Positions 34,621-38,870 of a DNA stretch of 38,870 bases are shown here, piece by piece. Positions within the stretch are counted from its first letter, which is position 1; the number at the start of each line of letters is the position of its first letter. This DNA comes from Lachnospiraceae bacterium (GTDB lineage: Bacteria > Bacillota > Clostridia > Lachnospirales > Lachnospiraceae), in contig JAQXIY010000084.1 of the NCBI GenBank assembly GCA_029008035.1, forward strand, positions 1-38,870, read 5' to 3'. The notes under the pieces are model-generated. The model did not search any database, was not told the origin of the DNA, and saw only the letters and a program-made list of their open reading frames with translations. The position numbers were made by a program, and so were the translations under genes.

Positions 34621-35952
34621 ATGAAAATTCAATTATCCGATCACTTTACCTATAAAAAACTTTTATCGTTTGTATTTCCATCCATTGTTATGATGATTTT
34701 CACCTCCATCTACAGTGTTGTAGATGGATTATTTGTTTCAAACTATGTGGGAAAAACGGCCCTGGCCTCCATTAATCTGATTTTTCCTTTCATTATGGCA
34801 ATTGCAGCATTGGGATTTATGATGGGTACCGGAGGAAGCGCTTTGGTGGGGAGAGTCCTTGGCGAAGGAGACAACAAACTTGCCAATGAATATTTTTCGT
34901 TAATCGTATACGCCACTGCAATCGCCGGCACTATCCTTTCCATTATTGGCTTTCTCTTAGTCCCAACCATGTCAAGGTTCTTCGGTGCAAAAGGCGAATT
35001 GCTTTCTATGTGTATTTTATATGGGCGAATTTGCTTTCTTTCCATGCCATTTTATATGTTGCAAAATGTTTTTCAATGCTTTTTCATTACCGCCGAAAGA
35101 CCCCGCCTGGGCTTAGGGGTTATCATTGCTGCCGGTGTGACAAATATGGTTTTGGACTTTTTGTTTGTAGCCGTTCTGGGATTCGGACTGAAGGGCGCTG
35201 CCTTTGCTACCGTATGCGGTGAAATCGTAGGAGGATTATTCCCCATCATATATTTTGCAAGGAAAAATTCCAGTCTGTTAAAATTGGGCAGAACTCATCT
35301 CTACCCTGGCGCTTTAATAAAAACCTGTACAAATGGTTCCTCAGAATTAATGACTGAGTTATCCAGTTCCGTCGTCACGGTTTTGTACAATTTCCAGCTT
35401 ATGAAGATTGCCGGAGAAAATGGTGTTGCCGCATACAGCACCATTATGTATGTAAACTTCATCTTTGTTGCCATCTTTTTGGGGTATTCCCTGGGAAGCG
35501 CTCCCATTATCAGTTTCCATTACGGAGCCGGGAACCATACCGAATTAAAAAATATGTTTAAAAAAAGCCTGTGGTTGGTAGGCATTTGGGGTGTATGCAT
35601 GTCTGTGATTTCCCATATGTTTGCCGATCCATTTGCAAGATTTTTTGTGGGATACGACAAGGAACTTTTGGAAATGACCATACATGGATTCCTGATTTAC
35701 TCCACCGTTTACCTGATTATCGGTTTCAACATCTTCGGTTCCTCATTTTTTACAGCTCTGAACAATGGTATGATATCCGCCCTGATCTCTTTTTTGCGAA
35801 CCCTGGTGTTTGAGGTAATTGCCATACTCCTACTTCCTTATCTGTTCGGAATCAATGGCATTTGGAGTGCCGTCATCGTAGCGGAATCACTTGCTCTGTG
35901 TGTCACCATATTTTTCCTGATAAAAAAGAGAGGTTACTATCACTATGGGTAG
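34621..35952 (+). CDS. MATE-family multidrug efflux transporter
   Basis: The 443-residue protein has twelve predicted membrane helices in two repeats, with typical MATE signatures: SIYSVVDGLFVSNYVGKTALASINL near 25-50, split by the first loop, GFMMGTGGSALVGRVLGEGD near 72-91, and the second-half equivalent YSLGSAPIISFHYGAGN. MATE pumps export cationic drugs or metabolites with sodium or proton influx. It follows marR by 15 bases and its 3' end overlaps a bidirectional terminator. Confidence 0.93.
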   Translation: MKIQLSDHFTYKKLLSFVFPSIVMMIFTSIYSVVDGLFVSNYVGKTALASINLIFPFIMAIAALGFMMGTGGSALVGRVLGEGDNKLANEYFSLIVYATAIAGTILSIIGFLLVPTMSRFFGAKGELLSMCILYGRICFLSMPFYMLQNVFQCFFITAERPRLGLGVIIAAGVTNMVLDFLFVAVLGFGLKGAAFATVCGEIVGGLFPIIYFARKNSSLLKLGRTHLYPGALIKTCTNGSSELMTELSSSVVTVLYNFQLMKIAGENGVAAYSTIMYVNFIFVAIFLGYSLGSAPIISFHYGAGNHTELKNMFKKSLWLVGIWGVCMSVISHMFADPFARFFVGYDKELLEMTIHGFLIYSTVYLIIGFNIFGSSFFTALNNGMISALISFLRTLVFEVIAILLLPYLFGINGIWSAVIVAESLALCVTIFFLIKKRGYYHYG

Positions 35953-35959
35953 TAACCTC
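35930..35959. terminator. Bidirectional terminator between the MATE gene and rnhA
   Basis: A perfect 10-bp stem (GAGGTTACTA with TAGTAACCTC) and a 10-base loop overlap the MATE stop codon. The plus side is followed by CCTTTT and the minus side by TCTTTTTTA, so it can end both convergent transcripts. Confidence 0.8.
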
Positions 35960-35991
35960 CCTTTTCATCTATCCACATAAATTCTCCGCAA

Positions 35992-36507
35992 CTAAAAGGG
36001 CAATTTCATTTGTCTGCTTTCCCCCGATGTAAGTTCCACATCATCAATCAGAAATTCCTCGGGTTGGTCTGCGGCCGTGGTTGCCAGCACATCACACCGC
36101 TCATTCTCCGGGTGTCCGTCATGGCCTTTCACCCAGACAAAAGTGACCTGATGCGGCTCCATAGCCGCCAGCAGGGCTTTCCACAAATCCACATTTTTCA
36201 CAGGCTTCTTGTCGGACTTCACCCAACCCTTTTTCAACCAATTGTCAATCCATCTCTGATTAAAGGCGTCCACCAGATATTTGGAGTCGGAATACAAAGT
36301 GACTTGGCAGGGGCGATTCAACGCTTCCAATCCTCGAATGGCCGCCATCAACTCCATGCGATTGTTGGTGGTCTTCCTGTAACCACAAGACAATTCCTTC
36401 TCATGGATGGTGCCGTCAGTTCCCACCACCTGTAAGATAGTTCCATATCCTCCGGGGCCTTCCGGATTTCCTCTTGCCGCACCATCTGTAAATATCGTTA
36501 CCCGCAT
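35992..36507 (-). CDS. rnhA: Ribonuclease HI with C-terminal clamp-like peptide
   Basis: RNase HI removes RNA from RNA-DNA hybrids, such as primers and R-loops. The 171-residue protein has the catalytic acids D8 ([10 protein letters not shown]), E52 (NNRMELMAA), D74 ([10 protein letters not shown]) and D139 (ENERCDVLA), and H129 in VKGHDGH. The core ends near 145. A 25-residue acidic tail follows and the protein ends in QMKLPF, which fits the hexapeptide pattern of beta-sliding-clamp binding motifs. AGGAG precedes the ATG. It is the last gene of punA-mtaD-rnhA. Confidence 0.95.
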   Translation of the reverse strand: MRVTIFTDGAARGNPEGPGGYGTILQVVGTDGTIHEKELSCGYRKTTNNRMELMAAIRGLEALNRPCQVTLYSDSKYLVDAFNQRWIDNWLKKGWVKSDKKPVKNVDLWKALLAAMEPHQVTFVWVKGHDGHPENERCDVLATTAADQPEEFLIDDVELTSGESRQMKLPF

Positions 36508-36517
36508 CTGTTCACTC

Positions 36518-37798
36518 CTATTTCATTCTGCCAATAATTGCATTGGCTTTGGCATAAATCTCTGCCGGATCAAAGCCAATGTCAAACTTGCCCGCCTCAT
36601 ACAAAATCTTACCGTTTACCATAGTCATAGCAACATTTTGTTTGCTTCCGCTGTAGACAATATTCTTTACCGTGTTGTTCTCCGGTTGCATATTTGGCTG
36701 TTGTAAATCAATCATCACAATATCAGCCTTCTTGCCCACTGCCAATCTATCACAATCATCAAGTCCCATACATTTTGCACCAGCTGTTGTAGCCATATAT
36801 AAAACATCCTCAGCCGGCACACAAGCCGCATCGTTCTCACGAACCTTAGCCAGAGCCGTTGTCAAAAACATTTCTCTAAACATATCCAGACAATTGTTAC
36901 TTGCCGGGCCGTCAGTACCAATAGCCAAGGAGATTCCTTCATCCAGATATCTCTTGATAGGTGCCACACCGCTGGCAAGTTTCAAGTTAGAGGCCGGGTT
37001 GGTAACGGCAGTCAAACCTCGTTTTTTGAAAATCTCAAAATCAGCATCCTCCATATGTACACAGTGGTATCCACCGCCGCCGTACTGGTACATTCCCAGG
37101 GAGTCCGTCAACTGGGTCGGAGTCATTCCCCAGCGCTCCTTGCACTCTTTCACTTCCAACGCTGTTTCTGCATTGTGCAGAAAGACCGGTGACTGATATT
37201 TCTGTGCCAAAGATGCCACACCTTCCATCAATTCCTTGGAAGTGGTGTACTCAGCGTGGAAACCAATGATAAAGGAAGATAGTTCTCCCATGCCATTGAC
37301 GATGTTATAGTTCTCCTCCAGTTGCTCAATGGTTCCTCCGAAATTATTAAGACCTGATGTCTGAACAGTACGGAAACCACAGTCCACAGAGGCCTTTGCA
37401 TTCTTTGGCGGGAAGAAATACATATCAAAGTTGGATGTGATACCGCTGGTGAGATACTCCATAATCCCCAAAATATCCAACCAATAAATATCATCCTCCG
37501 TAAGCTGTCCCTCTCTTGGAAACACTGATTCATACAGCCAGCTCTGCAGTGGCAAATCGTCTGCAAAGGAGCGCAAAAATGTCATGGCTGTATGGGTATG
37601 AGCATTCTTAAAGCCCGGCATCAAAAGATTGCCCTTGGCATCAATCTCCCTGTCCCACTTCTCCTCTGACACAACATCCTTGCTGTGTCCAATATACGCA
37701 ATCAGGTTGTCCTCCGTCCAAAGTTCTCCCTCCACTACCTGAAACTTCTCTTCCTCTGTGAGGGTCAAAATCTTTGCGTTATAAAATCTTATCTTCAT
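36518..37798 (-). CDS. mtaD: Amidohydrolase, probable MTA/SAH (adenosine-type) deaminase
   Basis: The 426-residue protein belongs to the metal-dependent amidohydrolases (SsnA/TrzN/MtaD group). Metal ligands are visible: H67 and H69 in NAHTHTAMT, His in GFHAEYT, His in GYHCVHMED and Asp in [12 protein letters not shown]. The [21 protein letters not shown] block is characteristic of 5'-methylthioadenosine/S-adenosylhomocysteine deaminases. The ATG at 37798 has GAAGGAG at good spacing; a frame 20 codons longer is rejected. punA directly upstream supports a nucleoside salvage role, though other adenine nucleosides may be the substrate. Confidence 0.9.
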   Translation of the reverse strand: MKIRFYNAKILTLTEEEKFQVVEGELWTEDNLIAYIGHSKDVVSEEKWDREIDAKGNLLMPGFKNAHTHTAMTFLRSFADDLPLQSWLYESVFPREGQLTEDDIYWLDILGIMEYLTSGITSNFDMYFFPPKNAKASVDCGFRTVQTSGLNNFGGTIEQLEENYNIVNGMGELSSFIIGFHAEYTTSKELMEGVASLAQKYQSPVFLHNAETALEVKECKERWGMTPTQLTDSLGMYQYGGGGYHCVHMEDADFEIFKKRGLTAVTNPASNLKLASGVAPIKRYLDEGISLAIGTDGPASNNCLDMFREMFLTTALAKVRENDAACVPAEDVLYMATTAGAKCMGLDDCDRLAVGKKADIVMIDLQQPNMQPENNTVKNIVYSGSKQNVAMTMVNGKILYEAGKFDIGFDPAEIYAKANAIIGRMK

Positions 37799-37850
37799 AT
37801 TATTCTCCTTCTTCTTTATTCCCCGGGGTGGGAGTTTTTTAATAAAAATG

Positions 37851-38687
37851 TTAGACAATTGTGCTATGAATATTCTGAATGGTTTTGCTCACCAGAGCAG
37901 TAAATTCACGAGCTACGTTTTTGCCGGCCTCGATAACCTCCTCCTCGGTAAGGGGTGTTGGGGAAATACCAGCCGCCAAGTTGGAAATGCAGGAGATTCC
38001 CAAAATACGCATTCCCATATGGTTAGCGGCAATCGCCTCGCAGGCAGTACTCATACCCACTGCGTCAGCCCCCATGGTCCGAAACATAGCTATCTCCTCC
38101 GGGGATTCGTAATTTGGTCCCAAGGACTGCACATAAACCCCCTCCTTGATTGTCATCCCCAGTTCACATGCACTGTTGCGAACAATTTGTTGCAACTCTA
38201 AATCATAAATCTGGCTCATATCAGGGAAGCGCACTCCAAGTTCCGGTATGTTGGCTCCCCGAAGGGGTGATGGCAGGAAGGTAGAAATCTGTCCTGTAAT
38301 CATCATCAAATCACCTGCATGAAATCCATGTTTAATGCCACCAGAAGCATTGGTCAAAAATAGCACTTTCGCTCCCATCAATTTCATCAAACGGATTGGA
38401 AGCACAACATCTGACATCTCATATCCTTCATAGTAGTGAACTCTCCCCTGCATTGCCACCACAGGTACATCATTCACATAGCCGAATACAAAGCGTCCCA
38501 CATGCCCCGGTGCAGTAGACACCGGAAATCCCTCAATAGAGCTGTAGTCAATGGTTCCCTCTATCTTCATCTGAGAGGCATAATCTCCTAGCCCTGAGCC
38601 GAGTACGATGGCAATCTCAGGCTCAAAGGGCACCTGGTCTTTCACACTCTCATAGCATCTGCATAACTTCTCATATACTGGATTCAT
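37851..38687 (-). CDS. punA: Purine nucleoside phosphorylase
   Basis: PunA splits inosine and guanosine nucleosides with phosphate. The 278-residue protein is of the trimeric type: VLGSGLGDYA at 28-37, a phosphate and base site including PGHVGRFVFG and RVHYYEGYE, LTNASGGIKHGFHAGDL, the base-contacting Glu in LGPNYESPEE and the Asn in ISCISNLAAG. This type normally prefers 6-oxopurines, which fits a deaminase partner (MtaD) 52 bases downstream. AAAGGACGG precedes the ATG. Confidence 0.96.
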   Translation of the reverse strand: MNPVYEKLCRCYESVKDQVPFEPEIAIVLGSGLGDYASQMKIEGTIDYSSIEGFPVSTAPGHVGRFVFGYVNDVPVVAMQGRVHYYEGYEMSDVVLPIRLMKLMGAKVLFLTNASGGIKHGFHAGDLMMITGQISTFLPSPLRGANIPELGVRFPDMSQIYDLELQQIVRNSACELGMTIKEGVYVQSLGPNYESPEEIAMFRTMGADAVGMSTACEAIAANHMGMRILGISCISNLAAGISPTPLTEEEVIEAGKNVAREFTALVSKTIQNIHSTIV

Positions 38688-38720
38688 AAATCATTCCGTC
38701 CTTTCTACACAACTACATAA

Positions 38721-38749
38721 ATTATAGATGCTTTCCCCGTTTTTGGCAA
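38721..38749 (-). promoter_or_regulatory. Sigma-A promoter of punA-mtaD-rnhA
   Basis: On the minus strand TTGCCA, 17 bases, then a perfect TATAAT, 33 bases upstream of the punA start. Confidence 0.7.
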
Positions 38750-38754
38750 TACAA

Positions 38755-38781
38755 AAGGACACACCTCAAAGGTGTGTCCTT
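38755..38781 (-). terminator. Terminator of the gene at the window edge
   Basis: A perfect 11-bp stem (AAGGACACACC with GGTGTGTCCTT) and a five-base loop are followed on the minus strand by a short T run (TTTTGT). It lies 30 bases past the stop of the partial gene and just before the punA promoter. Confidence 0.7.
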
Positions 38782-38810
38782 CCTTAAAACGTATAAATAA
38801 TCTAAAAATA

Positions 38811-38870
38811 TTAATCAGCTTTTCTAGCCATAGCCAGTTCGAAATCTCTTGTTCCAACCCAAATTTCGTT
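38811..38870 (-). CDS. C-terminal end of an unidentified gene (partial)
   Basis: The minus strand is open to the window edge and ends in TAA. The last 19 residues read NEIWVGTRDFELAMARKAD. This is too short to identify a family. The stop followed by a strong hairpin supports a real gene that continues beyond the window. Confidence 0.6.
   Translation of the reverse strand, partial: NEIWVGTRDFELAMARKAD

Overview
This window looks like chromosomal core DNA of an endospore-forming, low-to-mid GC Firmicute, most likely a member of the Lachnospiraceae (Clostridia). The evidence is a complete spoIIIA operon, spoIIM, spoIVB and spo0A; a Firmicute-type LexA box in front of recA; RNase Y; a DUF5688-like protein typical of Lachnospiraceae; strong GGAGG ribosome binding sites; and tRNA genes that do not encode CCA. 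I see no phage, transposon, integrase or CRISPR array.

Layout. (1) Positions 1-1100: tRNA-Thr(CGT) and a DUF5688-like gene on the plus strand. (2) 1051-3414, minus strand: spo0A with its own Spo0A-boxed promoter, then spoIVB. (3) 3365-11872, minus strand: one tightly packed operon nusB-xseA-xseB-ispA-dxs-tlyA-nadK-argR-recN, running from a sigma-A promoter at about 11.86 kb to a terminator at 3.37 kb. (4) 11896-16893, minus strand: an Asp23-family gene with its own promoter, and rluF-like pseudouridine synthase-ligA-metA-zinc-ribbon membrane protein. (5) 16970-18405, minus strand: an SH3b-repeat membrane protein behind tRNA-Arg(CCG). (6) 18419-20867, plus strand: DAHP synthase, NUDIX hydrolase, SpoIIM. 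(7) 20869-26106, minus strand: rny (two promoters), recA-recX (LexA box) and prfC. (8) 26127-30730, minus strand: spoIIIAA to spoIIIAH behind a sigma-E-like promoter. (9) 30737-34008, minus strand: rpsU (58 codons), alaS and a 51-codon membrane protein upstream of alaS. (10) 34062-35959, plus strand: a MarR regulator and MATE efflux pump behind a promoter with two palindromic operators. (11) 35930-38870, minus strand: punA-mtaD-rnhA and the last 19 codons of an unidentified gene.

Functional links. Spo0A starts sporulation. SpoIIM, SpoIIIA and SpoIVB then act in engulfment and in mother cell-forespore signalling. In Bacillus and many Clostridia the spoIIIA operon lies close to asp23-nusB-xse-ispA-dxs-recN-spoIVB-spo0A. 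Here that ancestral array is split by about 13.8 kb of other housekeeping genes. ispA and dxs supply isoprenoids, nadK supplies NADP, and xseAB, recN, recA, recX and ligA serve DNA repair. MtaD and PunA form a nucleoside salvage pair.

Most unusual points: a half-length SpoIIIAF; a spoIIIAA start codon that coincides with the predicted sigma-E transcription start; an RNase HI ending in a beta-clamp-like QMKLPF peptide; an unrecognised zinc-ribbon membrane protein with an Asp/Ser/Trp tail; a 51-residue membrane protein ahead of alaS; and the double operator in front of marR. I did not find a clearly new multi-gene system.
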